Made by a program: the position numbers and the translations under genes
Shown here: piece by piece, positions 9,257-16,308 of the stretch
Layout of the letters: every line of letters begins with the position of its first letter
How positions within the stretch are numbered: the stretch's first letter is position 1
The notes under the pieces: generated by a model
What the model was told of the DNA's origin: nothing
Seen by the model: the letters and a program-made list of their open reading frames with translations, nothing else
Database searches by the model: none
NCBI RefSeq assembly: GCF_001422925.1
Contig: NZ_LMNI01000011.1
Location: forward strand, 196,515-260,514
DNA from: Microbacterium sp. Leaf288
GTDB lineage: Bacteria > Actinomycetota > Actinomycetes > Actinomycetales > Microbacteriaceae
Direction: 5' to 3'
Length of the DNA stretch: 64,000 nt

Positions 9257-9625
9257 ATGGCGGTGAGTCAGACCAGGCGTGCGCGCGCAGCGCGACGCCG
9301 CGCCCGCCGGGTGGCCGCTGCCGACAACGACCTCACGCCCGACGAGTGGGAGGCCCTGGTCGAGGCGTGGGGAGCGTGCGCCTACTGCGGCATGACGGCG
9401 GGTCCGTTCCAGAAGGACTGCGTGCTGCCCATCTCTCGCGGCGGCCGCTACACGTTCGAGAACGTCGTGCCCGCGTGCCGCTCCTGCAACGCCAGCAAGA
9501 GCAACGACGAGGTGACCGGGTGGCTGCGGCGCAAGCGGCTCGACGAGCGCGCGTTCCTGTTGCGCCACGTCGAGGTGCTCGCCGCGTGGCGCGGCACCGC
9601 CTCCGTGCCTCAGGCGACACCATGA
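9257..9625 (+). CDS. Small HNH endonuclease-like protein with altered first His
   Basis: The 122-residue protein has a basic N terminus (about 20 residues, many Arg) and a zinc-binding HNH fold framed by CAYCG and CRSCN. The usual DHV(I/L)P of HNH nucleases reads QKDCVLPISRGG here, so the catalytic His position is Cys; the Asn in FENVVPAC and the CNASKSND end are kept. TAGCCT is 6 bases before the ATG, so the mRNA is probably leaderless. Its stop overlaps the next start by ATGA, so the GNAT gene is probably translationally coupled. Family members act on DNA, but the substitution makes cleavage uncertain. Confidence 0.8.
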   Translation: MAVSQTRRARAARRRARRVAAADNDLTPDEWEALVEAWGACAYCGMTAGPFQKDCVLPISRGGRYTFENVVPACRSCNASKSNDEVTGWLRRKRLDERAFLLRHVEVLAAWRGTASVPQATP

Positions 9626-10095
9626 CCGTCAGCATCCGTCCATATGAAAGCGCCGACTGGGGCGACATCCAGCGCATCCACGACGCCGCCCGGCTCGACG
9701 AGCTCCGCGGCGCCGGTCTCCTCGAGGCCTACCTCGACCTCGCCGCCACGTACGAGAACGAGGGCCTCTTCGACGACGAGGTCTGGGTCGCCGAGACCGA
9801 CGGTGCGGTCGCGGGCTTCATCGCCGGCAGCGTCGGCCCTGACGGCGGCGAGATCACCTGGATCTATGTCGACCCCGGCCTCTATCGCCGCGGTGTCGGC
9901 CGCGCGCTCGTCGAGCACTTCGTCGCGCGCTCCGGCGGACGGGTCGAGCTCGAGGTGCTCGACGGAAACGCGGCGCGCGCCTTCTATGAGGCGCTAGGCT
10001 TCGTGCTCGAGTCGACCACGACCGGCAAGCTCGCCGGTAACGAGATGTTCACCGCGACCGGACACACTCTCGTCTGGACCCCGCCGCAGCTGTAG
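9622..10095 (+). CDS. GNAT family N-acetyltransferase
   Basis: The 157-residue product has GNAT motifs: the N-terminal TVSIRPYESADWGDIQRIH, beta strands with ITWIYVDPGLYRRGVGRALVEHF (acetyl-CoA pyrophosphate loop, R/Q-x-x-G-x-G type as RRGVGRAL), and the C-terminal NAAARAFYEALGF-type segment. It should transfer an acetyl group to an amine; the acceptor is unknown. The ATG is inside the HNH stop codon (ATGA), so the two genes form a tight pair. A strong hairpin terminator follows. Confidence 0.88.
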   Translation: MTVSIRPYESADWGDIQRIHDAARLDELRGAGLLEAYLDLAATYENEGLFDDEVWVAETDGAVAGFIAGSVGPDGGEITWIYVDPGLYRRGVGRALVEHFVARSGGRVELEVLDGNAARAFYEALGFVLESTTTGKLAGNEMFTATGHTLVWTPPQL

Positions 10096-10113
10096 ACATC
10101 GCGCGGAATGGGA

Positions 10114-10148
10114 GGCGGCCCGCGTGCTTCGGGTGCACGCGGGCCGCC
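10114..10148. terminator. Bidirectional terminator hairpin
   Basis: GGCGGCCCGCGTGC (10114-10127) and GCACGCGGGCCGCC (10135-10148) are perfectly complementary around a 7-base loop. It lies between the GNAT and SDR genes, which converge. It lacks the GGATGC motif. Confidence 0.8.
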
Positions 10149-10167
10149 GGTTCCGGAGGGACGGATG

Positions 10168-10923
10168 CTACTGCGCGGCGTATCCGCCGTCGACGAGGTG
10201 GTAGCTGCCGCTGACGAAGGTCGCGGCGTCCGACGCGAGGAAGGCCACGAGGTTGGCGACCTCCTGCGGGTCGCCGAGGCGGCCCAGCGCGTGCTTGGCG
10301 GCGAGAGCCGTCTGCGCGTCGGCATCGAGGTTCGCGTCGACCAGCGGCGTGTGGATGAAGCCGGGGCCGACCGCGTTCACGCGCACGCCCTGCGTGCCGT
10401 ACTCGAGGGCGGCGTTCTTCGTGAGGCCGACCACACCGTGCTTGGCTGCGACGTACGCGGACGACATGGGGATGCCGACGGAGCCGAGCACCGAGGAGAT
10501 GTTGACGATCGAGCCGCCGCCGTTCTTCGCGATCGCGGGCGCCTGCGCGCGCGTGCCGTAGAACACGGCGTTCAGGTTGATCTCGATGACCTTCTGCCAT
10601 GAGTCGATCGGGTACTCGCCGATCGGTGCCGCCGCGCCGCCGATGCCGGCGTTGTTGACCGCGATCCGCAGGGGAGCGAGGGCCTCTGCGGCCTCGACGG
10701 CCGCCTGCCCGACCGCGGGGTCCGACACGTCGCCGACGAACGCGGCGGCCACGCCGCCCGCGCCGGTGATCTCGGCGACGACCGCGTCCGCGGCCTCCTG
10801 TCGCACGTCCGCGACGAGGACTGCCGCGCCGTTGGCGGCGAGGGTGAGGGCGACCGCCCGGCCGATGCCGGATCCTGCGCCGGTGACGATGGCGGAACGC
10901 TCCGCGACATCGTACGTAGCCAT
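10168..10923 (-). CDS. SDR family NAD(P)-dependent oxidoreductase
   Basis: The 251-residue classical short-chain dehydrogenase has the Rossmann motif TGAGSGIG (residues 14-21), NNAG (90-93), an active-site Ser in NISSVLG, and Tyr157/Lys161 in SAYVAAKHG. The C terminus FVSGSYHLVDGGYAAQ is typical of 3-oxoacyl-ACP reductase or glucose dehydrogenase-like members. The ATG at 10923 has ACGGAGGTAATC directly upstream, which decides it over a longer frame from 10947. It is divergent from a TetR gene with a palindrome between them, so it is probably that regulator's target. Substrate unknown. Confidence 0.9.
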   Translation of the reverse strand: MATYDVAERSAIVTGAGSGIGRAVALTLAANGAAVLVADVRQEAADAVVAEITGAGGVAAAFVGDVSDPAVGQAAVEAAEALAPLRIAVNNAGIGGAAAPIGEYPIDSWQKVIEINLNAVFYGTRAQAPAIAKNGGGSIVNISSVLGSVGIPMSSAYVAAKHGVVGLTKNAALEYGTQGVRVNAVGPGFIHTPLVDANLDADAQTALAAKHALGRLGDPQEVANLVAFLASDAATFVSGSYHLVDGGYAAQ

Positions 10924-10968
10924 GATTACCTCCGTTGGTGGCGTCATCGCGTGGCGCCGATCACTTCT

Positions 10969-10982
10969 CCGACATTTGTCGG
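10969..10982. promoter_or_regulatory. Candidate TetR operator (CCGACA-TT-TGTCGG)
   Basis: CCGACATTTGTCGG has 6-base inverted arms, followed 24 bases on by a further TGTCGG half site (11006-11011) with GAAACA after it. The sites lie in the AT-rich gap between the SDR gene and the divergent TetR gene, around a TTTGTATGAGTTAACCTACA stretch that could hold the promoters. Confidence 0.55.
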
Positions 10983-11030
10983 TTTTGTATGAGTTAACCT
11001 ACACCTGTCGGAAACATTCCCGGAGGCGCG

Positions 11031-11612
11031 ATGGACCCCCGCAAGCAGCGCAGTCGCGAGCGCCTGTACGCCGCCGCGCTCACTCTCGCGGCGGATCAGC
11101 CGATCTCGAGCCTGACGGTGACCCAGATCGCCGACGCGGCCGGCGTGCACCGCTCGACGTTCTACGAGCACGCCGATTCGACGCAGGGGCTCATCGAGGC
11201 CGCGCTCACTGCGGAGCTCGACGTGCTGCGCAGCGACCTCATGAAGGACCGGGCGGATGCCGCCACCGCCGTCGCGACCGTGACCGAAGGTGTGCTGCAC
11301 CACATCCTGCGGCACGTCGACATCTACCGCCGCGAGCTCGCGGACGGCGGTGGAGCGCTGCACGCGATGCTCAGCCGGCACTTCCGCGGCACCACCGAGA
11401 CGCTGCTGGACCGCGGGCGCGTCGAGATCGCGGTCCCGGTCGCCGGCGCGACCGCCGCGAGCGTCTCGGACGCCGCCGCGCGCTTCCTCGCGGACGGCAC
11501 CGTGGGGATCATCGACGGGTGGCTGCGGCATCCGTCCCCGCGGGTCGAGGACTTCCTCCGGGTGTATCTCGCGCTGCTGCCGGACTGGTGGCCGCACCGC
11601 CCCGAGGTGTGA
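11031..11612 (+). CDS. TetR family transcriptional regulator
   Basis: The 193-residue protein opens with a TetR helix-turn-helix: QRSRERLYAAALTLAADQPISSLTVTQIADAAGVHRSTFYEHADS over residues 4-48. The C-terminal 140 residues are the variable ligand-binding and dimer domain. GGAGG lies 4 bases before the ATG. It is divergent from the SDR gene and probably represses it and itself through the palindrome at 10969. Its ligand is unknown. Confidence 0.9.
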   Translation: MDPRKQRSRERLYAAALTLAADQPISSLTVTQIADAAGVHRSTFYEHADSTQGLIEAALTAELDVLRSDLMKDRADAATAVATVTEGVLHHILRHVDIYRRELADGGGALHAMLSRHFRGTTETLLDRGRVEIAVPVAGATAASVSDAAARFLADGTVGIIDGWLRHPSPRVEDFLRVYLALLPDWWPHRPEV

Positions 11613-11618
11613 CCGGGG

Positions 11619-12458
11619 CTACTCGACGGGTCCCGTCCCGGTGAGGACGGCGATGCCGTCGAGCACGGCGCGCGCGGTCGAGCGGGCTCCGAGCACCCGG
11701 AAGTGGCCCGACGTCGGGACCGCGATGTTCGTCGCGCCGTCGAGGGCGCTCCCCTCGGGGATGTGGGGATCCCACGGCCCGAACACCGACACGATGCGGC
11801 CGTTGACCGAGGTCTCGCGGCCGAGAGTGAGGATGGTCTCGTCCTTGGGACTGAAGGCGCGGATGCTCGGGACGACGAAGAGACGGGCGAGCCGTGAGCC
11901 GCCGAACGGCGTCGCCACGGCGACGAGTCCGAGAAGGCCGAGCGGGCGCCCGCCGTCGGTCGCGGCCGCGGCACCCTCGGCGGGGTCCCCGCCCGCGGCC
12001 GCCTCCGCGGCGGCGCGCGCGGCGGCGCCTGACGAGACGAGCAGGTGCTTGCCGATGAGTCCGCCCTTGCTGTGGGCCACGAGCACGCGCCCGGCGTCGG
12101 GGGCCGGCGTGCGGGCGAGCAGCTCGCGGAGGCGGTCGGCGGTCGACGGGATGGTCCGGCGGTTCACTCCCAAGCCGTGGACGACCGTGACACGGTGACC
12201 CGCGGCCGCGAGCGCGTCGCCGAGCGGGCGCAGGAACGTCCAGTGCTCGTACACGCCGGGGATGAGATAGACCTCGGGCAGCGCGGGGTCGCCGCGGCGC
12301 CACGCCGTCGGAACGGGGCGCGGTCGCCCGATCGCCCACGGGAACGAGAGCACGGCGAGCTGCCGGCGACCGGCGTAGACGTAGTCGGCGACCCACGACA
12401 GGCCGCGCCCCACCATCGACGGGCGCACGAACGTGTTCGCTTGCGGCGAGGGCGGCAT
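11619..12458 (-). CDS. Alpha/beta hydrolase (lipase/esterase-like)
   Basis: The product is 279 residues from the ATG at 12458. It has the alpha/beta hydrolase fold: VYLIPGVYEHWTFLRPLGDAL (oxyanion-loop region) and the nucleophile elbow VLVAHSKGGLIGKHLL, with Ser in AHSKG. The segment SGHFRVLGA near the end could supply the catalytic His. It resembles lipases and PGAP1-like hydrolases that act on esters. TAGACT sits exactly 7 bases before this ATG, so I prefer it. A GTG at 12515 that overlaps the upstream stop as GTGA is a real alternative and would add 19 residues. No signal peptide is clear. Confidence 0.82.
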   Translation of the reverse strand: MPPSPQANTFVRPSMVGRGLSWVADYVYAGRRQLAVLSFPWAIGRPRPVPTAWRRGDPALPEVYLIPGVYEHWTFLRPLGDALAAAGHRVTVVHGLGVNRRTIPSTADRLRELLARTPAPDAGRVLVAHSKGGLIGKHLLVSSGAAARAAAEAAAGGDPAEGAAAATDGGRPLGLLGLVAVATPFGGSRLARLFVVPSIRAFSPKDETILTLGRETSVNGRIVSVFGPWDPHIPEGSALDGATNIAVPTSGHFRVLGARSTARAVLDGIAVLTGTGPVE

Positions 12459-12511
12459 GGGCGAAAGTCTAGAAGCCCCCGCGCCCGCGGTGCCGGTCGT
12501 GTCGATGCGGG

Positions 12512-12916
12512 TCACGCGGCGCGGACGCTGTTGTTGCGCTTGTCGTGCGTCAGCTCGGCGAGGCCGAGCTCTTCGAGCAGCGGCGGGAGGTACATCCCGA
12601 ACCGTCCGCGGTATCCCTTCCGGAGTCCGTACCAGCCGCCGACCGGGTTGCCCTCGTCACGGCCCCACGCCTCGACGGTGCCGTCGGCCGCCGGCTTCTG
12701 CTCATCGGCGGCGCCGAGGGGCACCCAGTCGCCCTGCTCGCGCAGCCAGGCCGCGAGGTCGTCGATCGCGCTCAGGTGGTACTTCAGTGTCGTCGAGCCC
12801 ACCTGGCAGACGAGTGCGGGCGGGTCCGCCGCCTCGTCGCGGTACATCGTGTACTCGCTGGTCCCCGGCGCCGTGGTGAGCAGCCACGGGTCCTCAGCGG
12901 TCCCTGAACCTGCCAT
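12512..12916 (-). CDS. Small conserved hypothetical protein (DUF6855-like)
   Basis: The 134-residue protein begins MAGSGTAEDPWLLTTAPG and ends ELTHDKRNNSVRAA. I recognise the pattern YTMYRDEAADPPALVCQVGST and GADEQ..GTVEAWGR..GNPVGGWYGLRKGYRGRFGMYLPPLLEELGL-type segments from a conserved actinobacterial family without a known role, which I believe is DUF6855. The ATG at 12916 has GGAGGGGG at suitable spacing; the ATG at 12922 is too close to it. It is soluble, with no membrane segment. Its stop overlaps a possible GTG of the hydrolase gene, so the two may be coupled. Confidence 0.75.
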   Translation of the reverse strand: MAGSGTAEDPWLLTTAPGTSEYTMYRDEAADPPALVCQVGSTTLKYHLSAIDDLAAWLREQGDWVPLGAADEQKPAADGTVEAWGRDEGNPVGGWYGLRKGYRGRFGMYLPPLLEELGLAELTHDKRNNSVRAA

Positions 12917-12978
12917 GTGCATCCCCCTCCGTCGGTGCGAGTCTGGCCGGATCGCGGGGCGACGGCAAGGGGCGCAGG

Positions 12979-13632
12979 TCAGTCCGCGGCCGGGGCGTCG
13001 GGCGTGCCGCGGACGCCCGTGATGGCCGACTCCACGACGGATGCCGCGAGGGCATCGATCACGGATGCCGGCTGCCACCGCACCGGGCCGTGCACGGCGA
13101 TGTCGGCGAAGCCGTGCACCGCCGACCAGCACGCCCACTCGGCGTACGGTCGGCGGTCGCGCGACAGTGCGCCGGCCTCCACCATGGCGTCGAGCGTGTC
13201 CATCAGGAGCCGGAAGGGGGCGACGATCTCGTCGTCGAGGGTGACGATGCCGTCGTTCGCGTCCGTGTCCTGCGTGAAGAAGGCGGTCTCGAACCAGCCG
13301 CGCTCGGTGCGCGCGAAGTCGATGTACGCGAGGCCGACGCGGCGCAGCCGCTCGATCGCGGCCGCCGCGGGCGAGAGGCCGGCGGGCGTGGAGTCGACGC
13401 GTGAGGTGATCGCGGCGGCCAGTGCCAGCTGCGCCTCGCGCGCGACGGCGCGCACCAGGGCGTCGCGATCGGCGAAGTGACGGTAGGCGGCGTTGGGCGA
13501 GACCCCGACGGCGCGGGTCGCCTCGCGCAGGGTCACCGCGGCCGGGCCGCCCGTGCGCGCGAGCTGCAGGCCCTCGCCGATCAGCGCGTGTCGGAGGTCG
13601 CCGTGATGATAGGTGCGCACGGGCGAAGTCAT
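12979..13632 (-). CDS. TetR family regulator of the adjacent MFS exporter
   Basis: The 217-residue protein has an N-terminal HTH (RTYHHGDLRHALIGEGLQLARTGGPAAVTLREATRAVGVSPNAAYRHF region) and a TetR C-terminal domain of the TetR_C_33-like type. AGGA precedes the ATG at 13632. The gene is divergent from an MFS transporter, with a 21-bp near-palindrome over the shared promoter region. It therefore probably represses the transporter until an exported compound binds it. The same frame stays open far upstream through the antisense of the MFS gene; that extension is spurious. Confidence 0.88.
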   Translation of the reverse strand: MTSPVRTYHHGDLRHALIGEGLQLARTGGPAAVTLREATRAVGVSPNAAYRHFADRDALVRAVAREAQLALAAAITSRVDSTPAGLSPAAAAIERLRRVGLAYIDFARTERGWFETAFFTQDTDANDGIVTLDDEIVAPFRLLMDTLDAMVEAGALSRDRRPYAEWACWSAVHGFADIAVHGPVRWQPASVIDALAASVVESAITGVRGTPDAPAAD

Positions 13633-13670
13633 TGCGTCCTCCCGGCCGGGTGTGTACGTTGTGAACACCG

Positions 13671-13691
13671 AATGTGAACAGTGTCCACATT
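13671..13691. promoter_or_regulatory. TetR operator for the MFS/TetR pair
   Basis: The site has arms AATGTGAACA (13671-13680) and TGTCCACATT (13682-13691) around a central G, with one mismatch between arms. A further GTGAACA lies just upstream at 13660-13666. The position between divergent TetR and MFS genes, and the 10-1-10 geometry, are typical of TetR operators. Confidence 0.7.
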
Positions 13692-13746
13692 CACCATAGA
13701 CCCTCGCCCCCACTGCCTGTTCCGCGAACACGCCGAAGGAATCGTC

Positions 13747-15222
13747 ATGAGCCAGCCGAGCCCCGCCCGGCCCGCAGCATCCGAAGATCCCGTCCAGCAC
13801 CACCCCGATGCGCGCACGCTCCGCGCGTTCTACCAGGTGCTCGTCAACACCGCACTCGCCAACGTGACCTCGAGCTACCTCTGGTTCGCGTTGACCTTCT
13901 GGGTGTATCTCGAGACGAAGTCGGTGCTCGCGACGGCGATCATCGGCGGGTCGTACATGCTGCTCGTCGCGGTCTTCGGCGTCGTGTTCGGCGTGATCGT
14001 CGACCACATGAAGAAGAAGTCGGTCATGCTGCTCTCGAGCATCGTGACGGCATCGGCGTACGTCGTCGCCGGAGCGATGTTCCTGGCATTCCCCGAGAGC
14101 GCGCTGCTCGATTGGACCGGCCCGTGGTTCTGGGCGTTCGCCGGCGTGATCCTCATCGGCGGGGTCGTCGAGAACCTGCGGAACATCGCGTTGTCGACGA
14201 CCGTGACCCTGCTGGTGCCGGGGGATCGGCGAGACAAGGCGAATGGCCTCGTCGGTGCGGTGCAGGGCATCGCCTTCATGGTGACGAGCGTGTTCTCGGG
14301 CCTGTCGATCGGGCTGCTCGGCATGGGCTGGACGGTCGCCATCGCGATCGCCGCCACCGGCGTGGCGCTGATCCACCTGATCTTCGTCCCGATCCCCGAG
14401 CGCGGCGTCGCCCACGTCGAGGGGGAGGCGCCGAAGGGGTTCAGCTTCAGGGGCGTGATCCCGGCGGTCATGGCGGTGCCTGGCCTGCTCGCCCTCATCC
14501 TCTTCTCCACGTTCAACAACCTCGTGGGCGGGGTCTTCATGGCCCTCATGGACCCGTACGGACTCACGCTCTTCTCGGTCGAGATGTGGGGGATCGTCCT
14601 CGGAGTGACGAGCTTCGGGTTCATCATCGGCGGCGCGCTCGTGGCGAAGTTCGGCCTGGGCAAGAACCCGGTGCGCACGATGCTGCTCGTGAACATCGGC
14701 ATCGCGCTGCTCGGCATGACCTTCGCGATCCGTGAGTGGTGGTGGCTGTATGGGCTGGGCATCCTGATCTTCATGGCTCTCATGCCGATCGCCGAGGCCT
14801 CCGAGCAGACGATCGTGCAGCGCGTCGTGCCCTTCGAGAAGCAGGGACGCGTGTTCGGCTTCGCCGCGAGCGTGGAATCCGCGGCGGCGCCGGTCTCCGC
14901 CTTCCTCATCGGACCCATCGCGCAGTTCTGGCTCATCCCGTACATGAATTCGCCCGAGGGTCAGCAGGCGTGGGGCTGGCTGCTCGGCGAGGGTGAGGCC
15001 CGCGGCATCGCGCTGGCGTTCGTCGGCGCGAGCCTGGTGCTCCTGCTGGTCGTGCTGCTCGCCTTCGTGTCGAAGCCCTATCGCGAGCTGTCCGACGCGT
15101 ACGCGGCAGCGCCGCCGTCGCTCCACACCGACGACGAGGGGACGGCTGCTGCGCCCGCCGTGCCGTCGCCGGCGTCGGCCATCGGCGAGGCCGGAGAGGA
15201 CCTGCGCTCGGGGCTGCGCTGA
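13747..15222 (+). CDS. MFS transporter (exporter-like)
   Basis: The 491-residue integral membrane protein has about 12 hydrophobic segments. The first, VTSSYLWFALTFWVYLETKS, begins near residue 40; the cytoplasmic motif IVDHMKKKSVMLLSS follows segment 2 and corresponds to MFS motif A. The C-terminal tail is polar. GAAGGA is well spaced before the ATG at 13747. It resembles drug or siderophore exporters of the major facilitator superfamily. The divergent TetR gene and operator suggest substrate-induced efflux. The substrate cannot be assigned. Confidence 0.87.
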   Translation: MSQPSPARPAASEDPVQHHPDARTLRAFYQVLVNTALANVTSSYLWFALTFWVYLETKSVLATAIIGGSYMLLVAVFGVVFGVIVDHMKKKSVMLLSSIVTASAYVVAGAMFLAFPESALLDWTGPWFWAFAGVILIGGVVENLRNIALSTTVTLLVPGDRRDKANGLVGAVQGIAFMVTSVFSGLSIGLLGMGWTVAIAIAATGVALIHLIFVPIPERGVAHVEGEAPKGFSFRGVIPAVMAVPGLLALILFSTFNNLVGGVFMALMDPYGLTLFSVEMWGIVLGVTSFGFIIGGALVAKFGLGKNPVRTMLLVNIGIALLGMTFAIREWWWLYGLGILIFMALMPIAEASEQTIVQRVVPFEKQGRVFGFAASVESAAAPVSAFLIGPIAQFWLIPYMNSPEGQQAWGWLLGEGEARGIALAFVGASLVLLLVVLLAFVSKPYRELSDAYAAAPPSLHTDDEGTAAAPAVPSPASAIGEAGEDLRSGLR

Positions 15223-15231
15223 CCCCTCGGG

Positions 15232-16302
15232 TCAGAAGCGGGCGAGGCCCGCGGCCGCCTCGTCGGGTCGGCCGGGGAACACCTCCAGCGCGAAGCCCTC
15301 GGTGTCGACAGCGACCGTGAGCAGGGTCGCCCACTGATCGATGCGGGGGAGGGTCGGGTCGGGCGTCATGCAGATCTCGGCGGCGGCGCCGTGTCCGCCG
15401 CACGCCGCGAGCGCCCGCGCGGTGGGATCCAGGCCGGCGAGGGCGTCCCGCACGTCGTCGAGATGCGCGAAGCGCTCCACGGTCGTGGAATCGGCGGGCA
15501 TCGTGTCGCCGACGTACAGCGCCTGGTCGAGGAAGTGGTTCGTGTGGAAGAGCCAGCCGTCCGCGGCGGGCTCGACCACGCCGAGACCCGCGGGCGACAG
15601 TTCGAGCGACGCCGCTCGCGATCCGGCACCGTCGGTCGTGAAGACCGTCAGCACCGTCGAGGCGCTCACCGGCGCGCTCGCCGCGATGTCGCGCGCATCC
15701 TCGATGGTCCTGGCCTCCTCGAGCACGCGGCGCGCGATCGCGTGGACGGGAACGCCGCCGGCGTCCGAGTCCGTCTGGTGCGACAGGATGTTGAAGTGCA
15801 GGCCGAGTCCGGCGCTGTTGACGCCGATCTTCGCCGCGGTGCCGAACTCGGTGAACATCTTCACGCGCATCCCGCCGGCGGCGGTGAACTCCACGAGCAG
15901 CCCCTGGGGCACCAGGAAGTCGTGCCAGTCCCACGTCTGCAGGGTCTCGGCGGCGTGCCCGGGGCCGACATGCACCGCGGTCGAGCATTCGCCCTCCCGC
16001 GGAGGTGGCGCCACCGCGAGGATCTCGGTGCGTCCGCCGACGGCGGCGAGCCGCCACGGCTCGAGGCCGGCCGCCGCGGCGATGGCCTCGGCCTCCGCCG
16101 CCAGGCCCGGTGCCCAGCCGGTGAGCGAGGCGTGGGTGCGTTCGGCGATGGCCCTCACCGCGTCGGACGCGATCCCGAGCTCGGCGAAGTGCGCGAGGTA
16201 CAACTCCGCCGTGCGGCGGTACTGGGGTGCGAAAGCCGCTCCCAGCTCGGCGCCACGCGTGGCGGCATCGGGGGTCGTGGACGTGAAGGTGCGGAGCTCC
16301 AT
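15232..16302 (-). CDS. C45 family acyltransferase/hydrolase (penicillin acyltransferase-like)
   Basis: The 356-residue protein resembles acyl-CoA:6-aminopenicillanate acyltransferases (peptidase family C45, Ntn-hydrolase fold). These self-cleave before a Cys that becomes the N-terminal nucleophile. The candidate is Cys106 in REGECSTAVHVG, followed by the conserved QTWDWHDF. It also has the family's N-terminal helical domain and a VNSAGLGLHFNIL segment. Members hydrolyse or transfer acyl groups on amides. It is last in a three-gene operon, 6 bp after the amidase gene, which suggests it removes or moves an acyl group in the same pathway. Confidence 0.85.
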   Translation of the reverse strand: MELRTFTSTTPDAATRGAELGAAFAPQYRRTAELYLAHFAELGIASDAVRAIAERTHASLTGWAPGLAAEAEAIAAAAGLEPWRLAAVGGRTEILAVAPPPREGECSTAVHVGPGHAAETLQTWDWHDFLVPQGLLVEFTAAGGMRVKMFTEFGTAAKIGVNSAGLGLHFNILSHQTDSDAGGVPVHAIARRVLEEARTIEDARDIAASAPVSASTVLTVFTTDGAGSRAASLELSPAGLGVVEPAADGWLFHTNHFLDQALYVGDTMPADSTTVERFAHLDDVRDALAGLDPTARALAACGGHGAAAEICMTPDPTLPRIDQWATLLTVAVDTEGFALEVFPGRPDEAAAGLARF

Positions 16303-16308
16303 GGGTTC

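Noticed and set aside
13633..15126. Upstream extension of the TetR frame through the MFS gene
   Set aside because: The extension is antisense to a clear transporter and lacks TetR homology; the real start is at 13632.
15232..16302. Beta-lactam biosynthesis role for the C45 protein
   Set aside because: No isopenicillin or NRPS genes are near; the operon context points to amide or guanidino catabolism instead.
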